64,000 bases of DNA from Nocardia terpenica (GTDB lineage Bacteria; Actinomycetota; Actinomycetes; Mycobacteriales; Mycobacteriaceae). Positions within the stretch are counted from its first letter, which is position 1. Every line of letters starts with the position of its first letter. The translations under genes were made by a program, and so were the position numbers. Of the stretch, positions 31,336 to 41,506 are shown piece after piece. The notes below the pieces were generated by a model. It searched no databases. It worked only from the letters and a program-made list of their open reading frames with translations, and was not told the DNA's origin. The stretch covers positions 434,001 through 498,000 of the forward strand of contig NZ_JABMCZ010000003.1 of assembly GCF_013186535.1 (NCBI RefSeq). The letters are read 5' to 3'.

Positions 31336-31799
31336 CACGGCTGCGGTCGGCCCCACGCCAGATCGAGGCCGATCTGCAGCACTTCTACCCCGGCCGCCGC
31401 GTCGCCGAATTCTGGCGCACCATCTCACCGCTGCGCACCGGTGAAATGACCCCACGCGAGCTGCTGGTGCTCGTCGACGAACTGCCCGGCGACAGCCGCT
31501 ATAAGCGGGCGCGGTCGACCGCGTGGACGTTGCAGGAAAACCTCACCGCCCGGCTCATCAACGAGTTGCAGGACTATCGCCGCGACTACCGCAACGCGCA
31601 CGGCGCCGAGCACCATGTCGCCCTGGTCACCCCACCGGAACTACCGCACGAAACCACCGCACGTGAAGCCGCCGAACACCGCCGCGCGCACCACCGTGCT
31701 CTCGGCCCCGCGGTGCTCGAGCGCATGCTGCGCGGCGAGCTGCGCATGACCGACATCGACCCCACCCGACCTATTGAGGAGGCACTCGGCCCCGCATGA
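31314..31799 (+). CDS. Tail assembly chaperone T domain (made as G-T fusion)
   Basis: This frame is joined to G by the -1 shift, giving a G-T fusion of about 300 residues counted from 30898. After the slip it reads KIGEAVARLRSAPRQIEADL then QHFYPGRRVAEFWRTISPLR, with LLVLVDELPGDSRYKRARST and a basic/acidic C-terminus. A stand-alone start for this frame is poor. G and G-T hold the tape-measure protein during tail assembly. It overlaps the tape-measure start by 4 bp. Confidence 0.88.
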   Translation, partial: PKIGEAVARLRSAPRQIEADLQHFYPGRRVAEFWRTISPLRTGEMTPRELLVLVDELPGDSRYKRARSTAWTLQENLTARLINELQDYRRDYRNAHGAEHHVALVTPPELPHETTAREAAEHRRAHHRALGPAVLERMLRGELRMTDIDPTRPIEEALGPA

Positions 31800-34700
31800 C
31801 TCCGGTCTATTTCGACATCGTGTCCCGCATCGTCGGGCTCGAAGCCGCAGCGGCTGAGGTGGTCGGCAAGGCGGCGCGTGCGGGCGAGCAGGCGGGGACC
31901 GGGTTCGCCGACGCTTTCAAACGTAAGGTGCTCGGCGACAGCGCCGCGGTGACGGCGTCGATGACGACGCAGGTGAACGCGGCGACCTCGGCCCTGGAAA
32001 CCGCGTCGGTGCGGGTGGTCAAGGCCAAAGACGCCGAGGCCGATGCCGCGGGCCGCGCCCGCGTCGCCGAGACCCGACTCGCCGAAGCCCGGCAGAAATA
32101 CGCGACCGACTCGGCGAAATACATTGTGGCCGAGGAGAAACTCGAACGCGCCAAACGCGCCACCATCGCCGCCACCAACGATGTGACCACCGCGTTGGCG
32201 GCCGAACAGCGCGCACAGGACGCGCTCACCGCGCGCCGCGAGCAGGCCACCGCCTCGGCCGGGACGTTGGGTCTGGCGTTGAAGACTGCCGCGGTGACCG
32301 GTGTCGGCGCGCTCGGGGTCGCGATGGGCGACGCGGTCAAGCAGGCCGCGAACTTCCAGGAGACGCAGACTCGGCTCGTCACCACCGCGGGCGAGTCGAA
32401 AGACGCGCTCGCGGCGGTGTCACGGGGCGTGTTGGATCTGGCCGGGCAGACCGGCTACTCGGCGGCCGAACTGTCGAAGGCGATGTACACGGTCGAGTCG
32501 GCGTCGTTCCACGGCGTCGACGGGCTCACCGTCATCAAGGCCGCCGCTCAGGGCGCGGCGCAGGAGGGTGCGCCGTTGCACGATGTCGTCGACGCGCTCA
32601 CCACCTCGTTGAAGGATTTTCAGTTGCCCGCGAGCGCGGCGGCCGATCAGGTGTCGCAGATGATCGCCGCGGTGTCGCACGGGAAAACCACCTTCGCGGA
32701 TTTCTCGGCGTCGATCGGATCCGTCGAGGAGGCCGCCCACCAAGCGCATATCCCGATGTCGGATCTGTACGCCGACGTCGCCACGATGACGTTGCACGGC
32801 ATCTCGGCCGACCGTGCGACGCAGAATCTGAATCGCGCGCTCACGACGCTGCAGAAGCCGTCGGAGTCCATGCGCCAAGCCCTGGCCAACGTCGGTATCA
32901 GCGCCCAAGACCTGAGCGGCAAACTGTCGGCCGAGGGTTTGTCGGGCACGATGAACGACATTTCGCAGGCGATCATCGGCCACTTGGGCCCCGATCACAA
33001 GGTGCTCGTCGACGCCTTCAACCAAGACAAACTCGCCGCCGAGGACGCGGGCCGCGCGTTCGCGGTGATGCCGAAGAATCTGCGCGACATCGCGACCAGC
33101 TTCCATGACGGGTCGATGACCGTCGGCGACTACCACAAGGCGCTGAAGGAGCTTGCGCCCGAACAGGCGAACCTGCTCGATCACTGGGCCGCGCTGGACA
33201 AGAAGGCGACAGGGCTCAACGCGACGTTGACCTCGGCGAAGAACACCGATCTCACCTACAACCAAATGCTTATTGCGGCGATGGGCAACCAGGAAACCGC
33301 CCGTGTCGCAGGCAATCTCGTCGGCGGCGACGAGGGCGATACCGGCGGGCGTGTCGGCGGTAACTTCGCCGACGTGCAGGCTGCGCGCCGCGATGTCGAC
33401 GCCGCGCACGCGGAAGGCCCGGGAAACGTCAAGGGTTGGGCCGAGGTACAGGGCAATTTCAATCAGAAGCTCGCCGAGACCAAGGCGAGTATCGGCGCGA
33501 CCGCCATCGCGATCGGTACCGACCTGCTCCCGGCCGCTACGAGGATGCTCGATTGGCTGCGTGAGGGCGCGAGCTGGCTGCAGACGCACAAGCGGCTCGG
33601 CGACGACCTGATCATGACCATCGGCGGTATCGCCGCGGGCTGGGCCGCCTGGAAAGTCGCTTCGGGCACCTTCGCCCTGATCAAGACCGGCGTCGAGGGC
33701 ATCACCACGGACGCCAGACTCGCGGGTGCCGGATTCTCCGCGATCAGCGACGGCGCGTCGGCCGCGGCGTCACTGACCCGCGACTATTGGAACTGGACGG
33801 GGCAGTTCCGCGTGCAAGCCGCGAAAGACTGTGCCGCCACGAAGATTTCGGCGGTCACCGAAGCGGCCGAGTCGGCGGCGGCGTGGGCCGCGCAAGGGGC
33901 GCGGTCGGCCGGAGCGTGGACGCTCATGCGGGCACAGGCGATCCGCGCGTTCGTCGCGACCAAGGCCGGTGCCGCCGCGGCGGCGGTCGAAACCGCGGGG
34001 CTGTGGGTGGCGCAGAACGCGCGGGTCGTCGCGAGTTTCGTCGCGGTCGAGGGTGCGGTCATCGCGACCACCGTCGCGCAGAAGGGGGCCGCTGCCGCGG
34101 CGTGGTTGCTGGACGCGGCGATGGACGCGAATCCGGTGGGCCTGGTGGTTGCCGGGCTTACTGCGGTCGTCGCGGCCGTGGTCTACGCCTGGAATCACTT
34201 CACCTGGTTCCGCGACGGCGTGAAAGAGGTCTGGCATGTCATCTGGGACGACGTGATACACCCGATCGTCGGCTACATCGTGGACTACTACCGCACGTGG
34301 GTCGAGATCGCGGTGTGGGCCTACGAGAAGGGCATCAAGCCCGCGATGGACGGCATCGGCGCGGTGACGACCTGGCTCCACGACACGGTGATCAAGCCGG
34401 TCGTCGAGCTGATCAAGACCGAGGTCCGTGCCTGGGCCGAGGTCTACGTGTGGTTGCACGAGCACGTGATCGCGCCGACCGGTCAGAAGATCGGCGACGC
34501 GCTCGGCCTGGTCAAGGATGCGTTCAAGAACACGGTCGACTGGATCGGCGACCAGTGGGGTCGCGTCGAGAAGATCGTCGGCACGCCCGCGGTCGCGATC
34601 ATCGATCTCGTCTACAACGACGGAATCGTCCGCCTGTGGAACGGGATTGCCGACGTGTTCCACCTCGGTCACCTGAATGCTGTTGATACGAGCAAGATTC

Positions 34701-36958
34701 CGCACTACGCGCTCGGCGGTGTGCACGGTGTCATGTCCGGGTGGTCGCCCGGGGTCGACGACCGGCTCGTCGCGGTCGGCGGGGGTGAGGCGATCATGCG
34801 GCCGGAATGGACGCGCGCGGTCGGCCCGGACTACGTCCACGCCGCCAACGCCGCAGCCCGCGCGGGTGGCGTATCGGGGGTGCGGCAATTCCTGTCGGGT
34901 GTACCGCATTTCGATTCCGGCGGCATCGTCGGCGATATCGTCGGCTGGGCGAAGAACGTCGTTGGGGACGCGATCGACGTCGCCACGTTTACCGCCCGCA
35001 TGTTCACCGACCCCGAGGGCGCGGTGCGTGCTCTGTTCACGCCGGTCATCGACCGGGCGCTGCACGCACCCGACGGCGGCAGTGACGGGGGAACCTCGCC
35101 GTGGCGAGACATGCTGATCGGCATTCCGGGACAGCTCGTCGAGGCCGTGATCGGGCAGGCGAAATCCTGGCTGTCGACCGGCCGCAGCACCAGCAGCACC
35201 GGCGGCGGGGGCGGGGTGCCGTTCACCGGTAGCCCGGACGTCGACGGGTGGATCGCTCAGGCGATCCGGATCGCCGGTGTCGGCGCGGGCTGGGCGCCGG
35301 GCCTGAAAACGATCATCGGGCGTGAGAGCGGTGGGAATCCCAACGCAGTCAATCTATGGGACAGCAACGCCGCGGCCGGGCACCCGTCGAAGGGGCTCAT
35401 GCAGACCATCGACACCACGTTCGAGCGCTATCGGTCGAAGTCGTTGCCGGACAACCCTTTCGATCCGGTCGCGGATCTCGTCGCCGCGATCGGCTACCTG
35501 CGCGATGTCTACCAGGTCAGTGACGACGGCGCGAACCTCGCGGCCCGTGTGCAGCAGGCCGACCCGTCCCGGCCGCCGCACGGCTACGCGACCGGCGGCA
35601 TCGTGCCCGGTGTCACCACCATGCAGAAGGCGGTCAGCGGCCCCGAGATCGCGCTGCAGCAGGTGCGTGAGCATGCGGCGACCATGTACGCCTGGGGCGG
35701 CAGCGATCTCGCGACCGGTGTCGACTGCTCGGGCCTGGTGAGCGCGGCCATCCAGATCGCCGAAGGCATCACGAATCCGACTGCGCGCCTCGGCAATACG
35801 ACATCAATGCTCGCCGGACAATGGCCGCATGTCGTGGCGGGCGCGAGCCCGGCCGACGTGTTCGCGATCGGCGCGAACGCCGACCATATAGCCGCGACGA
35901 TCCTCGGCACCAGTATCGAAGCGCGACAATCCGGTGAGCGCATCCGCTACGGCACCGACGCCGTAGGGGCGTTCGATCCGCAATTCACCGCTCAATTCCA
36001 CCTCGACCCAACGGTTTTCAACCCGCCATACACGGCGCGCCCGACCGGCTCGGGTACGAAGACGCCGCAGGAGAAGGCGCAGGCGTACACCGACGGCGCG
36101 CGCAAGGCGCTCGCCGCGGCAAAGGCTTCCGATGACGCCGCGGCCAAGCACGACCAAGCCGCGGCCGACTACGAGGCCAAGGCCACCCACGCCCAGCAAC
36201 TCGCCGACCACGCGCAGGGCACAGCGCGCGACAAGCATCTCGCCGCGGCCAGAGATTACGAGGCCAAGGCGAAGGCCGCGCACGACGCGGCCGACAAGGC
36301 GCGCCAGGCCGCCGCCGCGCACCGCGCCAAGGCCGCCGACGATCAACAGAAAGCGCAACAGGGCACCAGCCAACCGGCCACGACCGGCAGCGAGCTGTCG
36401 CCGCGCGGCGCGGCGAGCCACTCGGCGAGTACGACCGGCGGTCTGCTGACGTTCGAACAGCTCGGCGAGCGTGCGGGCGGTCTCGCCGCCGGTGCGTTCC
36501 TGGAAACGTTCGGGCTGAAAGACACTCTGCTGGCGGACCCGAACACGTCGCCGTTGCTGAAGATCGCGGGACAGCTGGGGAGCCTGCAACTGCAGGGCCG
36601 CCCGGTGTTCGTGAATCCGCTCGCCCCGCCGCAAGCGACCGCGATCCCGCAACAGCTGAAGGTCACCGACCCCGGGGAATTGTCCGGCGAGTTGCCCGCC
36701 ACGCACGATGGTGGTGGTTTGATCCCGCCCGGGCTGTCGATCGTGAACAACAAGACCGGGGCGGCCGAGCTGGCGGTGTTGAGCCCGCAGCAGGGCAAGC
36801 TCGCCCCGGCCGAGCAGCCCCGCGTCGCACCCGATCTCGGTCGCTCGGCGCCGCTGTTGACTATCGAGCACTGGCATCAGCACAGCGACGGTGGGCAGGC
36901 CGATGCCCGGGCGATCGTGCGGGAGCTCAATGTCTATTCGGGGGCGCTGGCGCGGTGA
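31796..36958 (+). CDS. Tape-measure protein with transglycosylase and NlpC/P60-like domains
   Basis: 1720 codons, the longest gene here; its length sets tail length (very roughly 1.5 angstrom per residue). Order: helical N-terminus, Ala/Gly-rich helices, hydrophobic helices around 790-850, and a lytic-transglycosylase domain with IIGRESGGNPNAVNLW (catalytic E1177). A papain-like NlpC/P60 domain follows with GVDCSGLVSAA (C1311). Then an Ala/Lys/Asp coiled coil (about 1420-1520) and a C-terminal tail. Two wall-cutting domains suggest that DNA entry digests the mycolate-type cell wall locally. It overlaps both neighbours by 4 bp. Confidence 0.93.
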   Translation: MTPVYFDIVSRIVGLEAAAAEVVGKAARAGEQAGTGFADAFKRKVLGDSAAVTASMTTQVNAATSALETASVRVVKAKDAEADAAGRARVAETRLAEARQKYATDSAKYIVAEEKLERAKRATIAATNDVTTALAAEQRAQDALTARREQATASAGTLGLALKTAAVTGVGALGVAMGDAVKQAANFQETQTRLVTTAGESKDALAAVSRGVLDLAGQTGYSAAELSKAMYTVESASFHGVDGLTVIKAAAQGAAQEGAPLHDVVDALTTSLKDFQLPASAAADQVSQMIAAVSHGKTTFADFSASIGSVEEAAHQAHIPMSDLYADVATMTLHGISADRATQNLNRALTTLQKPSESMRQALANVGISAQDLSGKLSAEGLSGTMNDISQAIIGHLGPDHKVLVDAFNQDKLAAEDAGRAFAVMPKNLRDIATSFHDGSMTVGDYHKALKELAPEQANLLDHWAALDKKATGLNATLTSAKNTDLTYNQMLIAAMGNQETARVAGNLVGGDEGDTGGRVGGNFADVQAARRDVDAAHAEGPGNVKGWAEVQGNFNQKLAETKASIGATAIAIGTDLLPAATRMLDWLREGASWLQTHKRLGDDLIMTIGGIAAGWAAWKVASGTFALIKTGVEGITTDARLAGAGFSAISDGASAAASLTRDYWNWTGQFRVQAAKDCAATKISAVTEAAESAAAWAAQGARSAGAWTLMRAQAIRAFVATKAGAAAAAVETAGLWVAQNARVVASFVAVEGAVIATTVAQKGAAAAAWLLDAAMDANPVGLVVAGLTAVVAAVVYAWNHFTWFRDGVKEVWHVIWDDVIHPIVGYIVDYYRTWVEIAVWAYEKGIKPAMDGIGAVTTWLHDTVIKPVVELIKTEVRAWAEVYVWLHEHVIAPTGQKIGDALGLVKDAFKNTVDWIGDQWGRVEKIVGTPAVAIIDLVYNDGIVRLWNGIADVFHLGHLNAVDTSKIPHYALGGVHGVMSGWSPGVDDRLVAVGGGEAIMRPEWTRAVGPDYVHAANAAARAGGVSGVRQFLSGVPHFDSGGIVGDIVGWAKNVVGDAIDVATFTARMFTDPEGAVRALFTPVIDRALHAPDGGSDGGTSPWRDMLIGIPGQLVEAVIGQAKSWLSTGRSTSSTGGGGGVPFTGSPDVDGWIAQAIRIAGVGAGWAPGLKTIIGRESGGNPNAVNLWDSNAAAGHPSKGLMQTIDTTFERYRSKSLPDNPFDPVADLVAAIGYLRDVYQVSDDGANLAARVQQADPSRPPHGYATGGIVPGVTTMQKAVSGPEIALQQVREHAATMYAWGGSDLATGVDCSGLVSAAIQIAEGITNPTARLGNTTSMLAGQWPHVVAGASPADVFAIGANADHIAATILGTSIEARQSGERIRYGTDAVGAFDPQFTAQFHLDPTVFNPPYTARPTGSGTKTPQEKAQAYTDGARKALAAAKASDDAAAKHDQAAADYEAKATHAQQLADHAQGTARDKHLAAARDYEAKAKAAHDAADKARQAAAAHRAKAADDQQKAQQGTSQPATTGSELSPRGAASHSASTTGGLLTFEQLGERAGGLAAGAFLETFGLKDTLLADPNTSPLLKIAGQLGSLQLQGRPVFVNPLAPPQATAIPQQLKVTDPGELSGELPATHDGGGLIPPGLSIVNNKTGAAELAVLSPQQGKLAPAEQPRVAPDLGRSAPLLTIEHWHQHSDGGQADARAIVRELNVYSGALAR

Positions 36959-37881
36959 CCGGCCGCGTGCTCACCCCAGCGGATCCGCCTGGCGCGCTCG
37001 CACTGGAATCGTTGCTGTCGGGCCGAGATTCACTGGTGACCTGGGTCGGCACCGATGGTTCGCGGTGGCCGATCTCCGGGGGCCTGGCCCCGCGGCCGCC
37101 GGTCGCCGAGGGGGTGCAGTTGCTCGACATCAAGGGCCTGCACGGGCCGCTCAAACACGTGGATCAGCAAGGCGCGCACGAGGATGGGGTGACCTATCTC
37201 GATACCGTCTACGACGCCGCCGAGATCGACATGACGCTCGTGTTCTTCGGCCGCGACCAGATCGCGCGGCGTCGCGTGTTCCGGCGGTGGCTGGCGGGTT
37301 GGGAGCCCAAGCGGACCGGGCGGCTGTGGTGGTTCACCGCCGAGACTGGGCATTGGTGGATGAATCTGCGGCTGCTGCAAGAACCGCGCGATGTCCTCAA
37401 GGCCGGTGACGCCGCCGCGGTGCAGATGGCATGGTCGGCCCGCGGCGACCGCCCGTTCTGGGTGTCGTTCGATTCGATCTCGACCACGCTCATCGCCTCG
37501 GACACAACCACATTGGCCGACCCCGCCGGCAAAGCCGCCCCGAACTTCCTGCCGGTGTGGAATCGCGGTGACCAGGATGGTTGGCCGGTGCATCTGCTGC
37601 AGGGCCCGGGAGTGTTCAGCGTCGGCGACAACGGGGGGCCGCGGCGAATCACGGTGCCGCTCAACATTGGTGAGCTCGCCCGGGTCACGACGTTGCCGAA
37701 CCGGCGGACCGTGGTGGAGGTCAACACCGGCGCGAACATCTATCCGCGGGTGCGGGGCAGGTTCTCCACCCCGGTACCGGCGGGGGCGAGTGTGCGGATC
37801 CCGGTGACCGTGACCGGCGCGACGCCCGGGGTCACTTCGGCGGTGTCGTCGCTGACTCCGTGGCGGCGGTGGCCGGAATGA
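36955..37881 (+). CDS. Distal tail protein-like
   Basis: 308 codons from GTG 36955. ALESLLSGRDSLVTWVGTDG then LLDIKGLHGPLKHVDQQGAH resemble the N-terminal ring domain of Dit proteins, and RRVFRRWLAGWEPKRTGRLW follows. The C-terminal half is beta-rich (IPVTVTGATPGVTSAVSSLT). Its position directly after the tape measure is the Dit position in siphoviruses. It overlaps the next gene by 4 bp. Confidence 0.8.
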   Translation: MTGRVLTPADPPGALALESLLSGRDSLVTWVGTDGSRWPISGGLAPRPPVAEGVQLLDIKGLHGPLKHVDQQGAHEDGVTYLDTVYDAAEIDMTLVFFGRDQIARRRVFRRWLAGWEPKRTGRLWWFTAETGHWWMNLRLLQEPRDVLKAGDAAAVQMAWSARGDRPFWVSFDSISTTLIASDTTTLADPAGKAAPNFLPVWNRGDQDGWPVHLLQGPGVFSVGDNGGPRRITVPLNIGELARVTTLPNRRTVVEVNTGANIYPRVRGRFSTPVPAGASVRIPVTVTGATPGVTSAVSSLTPWRRWPE

Positions 37882-39581
37882 CCGGGCCGCCGATCGACCT
37901 CACCCGGGTCGACCCCTGGCAGGCGTTCCGGGCCGCCGCCGCCCGCGCCGCCGACCAGGCCGAACCGGCGGGGCGGCAGTTCCTTGTTACCTACTACGAC
38001 AACACCGGTTCTCCGCTCGGTGAGTGCGGCGACTACATCTCGGTCACCCTGACCCCGAAGAAGAACGCCATCGCCGCGGCGACGATCGTGGTCAAGGATT
38101 CCGACCCGTTCGCCGAGGTGGCGGCGACCTGCTATTACACGGTGGTCCCGGTGACCATCGAACTCGCGTCGGGGTGGCGGTGGTCCGGGCGCGTGGACGT
38201 GCCGACCGACGACTTCGTGCACGGCGTCGCCACCACCACTATCCAGCTGATCAGCGATTACTGCTGGTTCCATTCGCTGATCGTGTTCCCGGCGTGGTGG
38301 ATGCCGATCGAGGCACAGATCCCGAAGGAAGCTGTTTTCGTAGGCCCCGCGGTCACCAATATCAAGGAGATGGTCGCCGAGTGCGTGCTGCGGCAGTCCG
38401 GGCTGCTCGGCGCGATCCTGGAATTCGCCGGAAACATCCTCAACCCGCCCGCCTACCTCGGGTCGTTGCTGGATGCGGGCCCGTTGGCGGTGCCGATTGT
38501 GGTGGTGCCGACGAACCCGCTCACGGATACGAGCAAGTGGACGGCGATTACCGCCAAGATGACCACGGTCGCCGCGGCGGTCGACCAGACCCTCAAAGAC
38601 TGCGGGCTGTTGCTCACCGCCGACCTATGGCTACCCACCGATCCGCAGCCGGTCGGGCTCGCCGAGTGGGGCATCACCCTCACCGAGCCCTGCATCGTGG
38701 TCGATGTCCGCGACTACAGCACCGTCACCGGGATCACCGGCACCGCGCTGGACGGGCTCATCGGCACCGCGGTCGACCTGCTCGACACCGTCCTCGGCGA
38801 AATCCTCACCCTCCTCGGCCGCGAGCACCTCGCCGACGGCGATTCCACCGACGCCACCAACCCGTACGGGTCCGGAATCATCGCGCAGCTGCTCGGGCTG
38901 GACGCGAAACCGCCGTGGGTGGTGTACGAGGACGGGCCCCGCTCGGGCATCCAGGAAAGCCACATCGCCGCGCACCACCCACTCGCCTACCGAGTGATCA
39001 CCGGCGGCAAAAGCCCGGACTGGGTGAACAAGGGCATCGACCTGTTACTCGAATGGGCGTTGTCGGAGCTGCTGGCGGCGTTCGGTGCATCCGGGATTTC
39101 CAGCACCCTCCTGGATGGGCTGCTGGACAACGTGTTTCTCGCCTACATGCAGATCGAGGACGAGCCGCGGCGGATCAAGCTCGGAAAGTTCGGGCGCCCA
39201 GAATATTTCGCGCAGGGCGGCAGCGCCGCCTACACCCTCGACGCACTCACCATCCTCGAATCCGCCCTGTTCGACACCCGCGGCTACCACAGCTTCCAAC
39301 TCGTCGTCATGGACGGATATCCGTACCGGTTCGGTGGGGTGCTGTTCGGGCGGCAGTTCGGGGATTTCGGTATCGGGTTCCCGGTGTCGTGGGTGCGTAA
39401 AGGCAAGATCTACACCGACTATTGCACCGAGGCGCCCCTCATCGACGACCGCACGCACCGGGTGCAGATCCTGCCCAAGATCGGCGATCAGTCCGCGCTC
39501 GAATCACCGTGGGCGCGGCTGATGCGCCGGGTGTCGAGCCTGTTCGACATCGTGAAGGCCGCCAGCCTCGCGCAGAACTGA
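37878..39581 (+). CDS. Minor tail / tail-tip protein (Gp37-like)
   Basis: 567 codons from ATG 37878. Early part: QFLVTYYDNTGSPLGECGDY then ISVTLTPKKNAIAAATIVVK. Central: VVYEDGPRSGIQESHIAAHH. C-terminal: LGKFGRPEYFAQGGSAAYTL and YRFGGVLFGRQFGDFGIGFP. The pattern matches the Gp37-like family of actinophages (tail-associated hub/Tal position). It probably forms the tail hub and contacts the cell surface. Confidence 0.8.
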   Translation: MTGPPIDLTRVDPWQAFRAAAARAADQAEPAGRQFLVTYYDNTGSPLGECGDYISVTLTPKKNAIAAATIVVKDSDPFAEVAATCYYTVVPVTIELASGWRWSGRVDVPTDDFVHGVATTTIQLISDYCWFHSLIVFPAWWMPIEAQIPKEAVFVGPAVTNIKEMVAECVLRQSGLLGAILEFAGNILNPPAYLGSLLDAGPLAVPIVVVPTNPLTDTSKWTAITAKMTTVAAAVDQTLKDCGLLLTADLWLPTDPQPVGLAEWGITLTEPCIVVDVRDYSTVTGITGTALDGLIGTAVDLLDTVLGEILTLLGREHLADGDSTDATNPYGSGIIAQLLGLDAKPPWVVYEDGPRSGIQESHIAAHHPLAYRVITGGKSPDWVNKGIDLLLEWALSELLAAFGASGISSTLLDGLLDNVFLAYMQIEDEPRRIKLGKFGRPEYFAQGGSAAYTLDALTILESALFDTRGYHSFQLVVMDGYPYRFGGVLFGRQFGDFGIGFPVSWVRKGKIYTDYCTEAPLIDDRTHRVQILPKIGDQSALESPWARLMRRVSSLFDIVKAASLAQN

Positions 39582-39592
39582 GGAATCGTGAA

Positions 39593-40495
39593 TTGACTTC
39601 TTCCGCACTGGTTTTGAACCCGGATGGGTCGGCGACATGGACCGGAACCCTGTGGATTCCCAACATCTTCGATCTCGCCAACACCGGCGTCGGCACCATC
39701 ACCCTCACCCCCGCAGGCGGGTGGGCGAATCTGCCCGTGCTGGCCCAAGGCGCGCCCGGCCTGCCCGCGGTCATCGACTCGGTCTCGGTCACCACCCTGG
39801 ACCCCGCCGCCACACCGCCGCCCACGCAATCGGCGCAGCTGACGCTCGTCGACCCCGGCGGCCCCGGCCAAGCCGCGCACTACACCCTGACCCTGAACCT
39901 GCTCAAGGGTGCGGCCGGGGCGACGGGTGCGGCCGGGCACATCCTCGGCAGCGCCGATTTCGCCAATACACCGGCCGACGGTCAGGTCCCGGTCTACGCC
40001 GCGGCCGGGAAACAAGTCGTGTGGGCGACGATCCATCCGGTGACGCCCTCCTATGTGCTGCCGGGGACCGCGTTCACCGCATTGTCGGAATCCGCGTCGG
40101 GCGCACGCGATATCGTCGCCGCGCTCACCATCCCCGCCCAGTCCTACCGGTACCGGCCGCGGGTCTCCGGTGACCTCGAGGTGACCGGCGCGGCCGGGAT
40201 GCGCATCGACGCCGAGGTCCGCATGGGCCCCCAAGCCACGCCGGACGCGACCATCTCCACCACCGGCACCCTGATCGGCTACGGCCGCGGCCAAGACTCG
40301 GCATCACCTGTGCACCTGGGCATTTCCCCGTTCTTCGGGGCCGCGATGTCCCCGACCGACACCAACCCCGCCGCAGCGATACCGCCGGGCACCGCAGCCC
40401 GGATCGTGCTCACCGCGGTCCGCCAATACGGGTCGGCCGCCTGGACCACCTCGCAAGCCCTCGGCGAGCTCCGCATCACCCTGGACCCCGTCTAG
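39593..40495 (+). CDS. Minor tail protein, TTG start
   Basis: 300 codons from TTG 39593, preceded by GAGGAA (39580-39585) at a 7-base spacing; no ATG or GTG in frame is nearby. The N-terminus LVLNPDGSATWTGTLWIPNI then FDLANTGVGTITLTPAGGWA is beta-rich. A short collagen-like GAAGATGAAG links to a C-terminal domain with RYRPRVSGDLEVTGAAGMRI. It probably forms part of the tail fibre. Confidence 0.75.
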   Translation: MTSSALVLNPDGSATWTGTLWIPNIFDLANTGVGTITLTPAGGWANLPVLAQGAPGLPAVIDSVSVTTLDPAATPPPTQSAQLTLVDPGGPGQAAHYTLTLNLLKGAAGATGAAGHILGSADFANTPADGQVPVYAAAGKQVVWATIHPVTPSYVLPGTAFTALSESASGARDIVAALTIPAQSYRYRPRVSGDLEVTGAAGMRIDAEVRMGPQATPDATISTTGTLIGYGRGQDSASPVHLGISPFFGAAMSPTDTNPAAAIPPGTAARIVLTAVRQYGSAAWTTSQALGELRITLDPV

Positions 40496-40499
40496 TCCG

Positions 40500-41459
40500 G
40501 TGGCGTTGAGCCCGCAATTCATGGCCGGTGTCGGCACCGCCATGAAAGACTTGCTGCTCGCCCACGTTGCCAGCGCCCTAGCCGGTGTCGACATCAACGT
40601 GTTCGGCGTCGACGTGCACCCGTTCGCATTCCTGCAACAGTGGTCCGACGACCTGCGTACGCAGGCCAATGCTGCGATCAATCAGGCCGCGGCGGCACAG
40701 TCCGGTGTCAAGACCGTTGCCCAGGGCGTGACGGGCCCGATCACCGGCACCGCCAGCAGCGACCCGAACGCCGTGCACGCCGCCGTCAGCCAGTTGCAGG
40801 GACAGGTCAACTCGAAGCCGAACTATTCCGATATCCCGACCAACATTCCGCTGTGGGTCAACGTCAATCCGGGGGACGACCCGACGTTCCCGATCACGCA
40901 ACTCGTCGAATGGACCGATGTCTCCGGCGGCACCAACGGCAATCCCGCCACCGGTTCGGAAACCGACGATCCGTCCTACGCCCCGGCGACCGATGTGCTC
41001 GAACTCGGATTCATCCGGGCGACCCGCAACCGGCACTACACCACGATCGGCATGGTCACCGGCAACGCCGCATGGGGACTCGCGCCGCTGCTGTTCTACG
41101 TCTACCTCTACAAAATGGATCCCACCACCGGCGATCTCACGCAGCTGTGGAACTCCGGTGACGTGACATCGCAGATCAGCACGGCCGGAACGCAATTGCG
41201 GCTCACCATGCCGACCGTGACCGCCGCACAAGGCGACATCTTCGCCGTCGGTGTCCAGCAGCATGCACCCACGATCGGCACCGCCGTGCGGCCCCTGGCC
41301 TGCGTGCGTCAAAGCCAACCCGCGCAACCCGCCGGTGTCTATCCGCGCAACATCTACGCCTACTACAACGCGACCAGCAGCTACCCGGCCCCGACAACGA
41401 TTCCCGCCTCGCAGCTGAAAGTCGGCACCTGGATCCCGTGGTTCGTCCTCGGCCAATAA
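40500..41459 (+). CDS. Minor tail protein, unknown receptor-binding role
   Basis: 319 codons from GTG 40500. The N-terminal helix VGTAMKDLLLAHVASALAGV anchors the protein. After a linker, the C-terminal 200 residues form a beta-sandwich-like domain (HYTTIGMVTGNAAWGLAPLL then QISTAGTQLRLTMPTVTAAQ), ending VGTWIPWFVLGQ. Such domains at the end of tail operons often bind host carbohydrates. The assignment is by position. Confidence 0.7.
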   Translation: MALSPQFMAGVGTAMKDLLLAHVASALAGVDINVFGVDVHPFAFLQQWSDDLRTQANAAINQAAAAQSGVKTVAQGVTGPITGTASSDPNAVHAAVSQLQGQVNSKPNYSDIPTNIPLWVNVNPGDDPTFPITQLVEWTDVSGGTNGNPATGSETDDPSYAPATDVLELGFIRATRNRHYTTIGMVTGNAAWGLAPLLFYVYLYKMDPTTGDLTQLWNSGDVTSQISTAGTQLRLTMPTVTAAQGDIFAVGVQQHAPTIGTAVRPLACVRQSQPAQPAGVYPRNIYAYYNATSSYPAPTTIPASQLKVGTWIPWFVLGQ

Positions 41460-41506
41460 CCCCACCCCACCACCACGCCCACCCCTGTTTGAAAGGCAGC
41501 CCCCTC

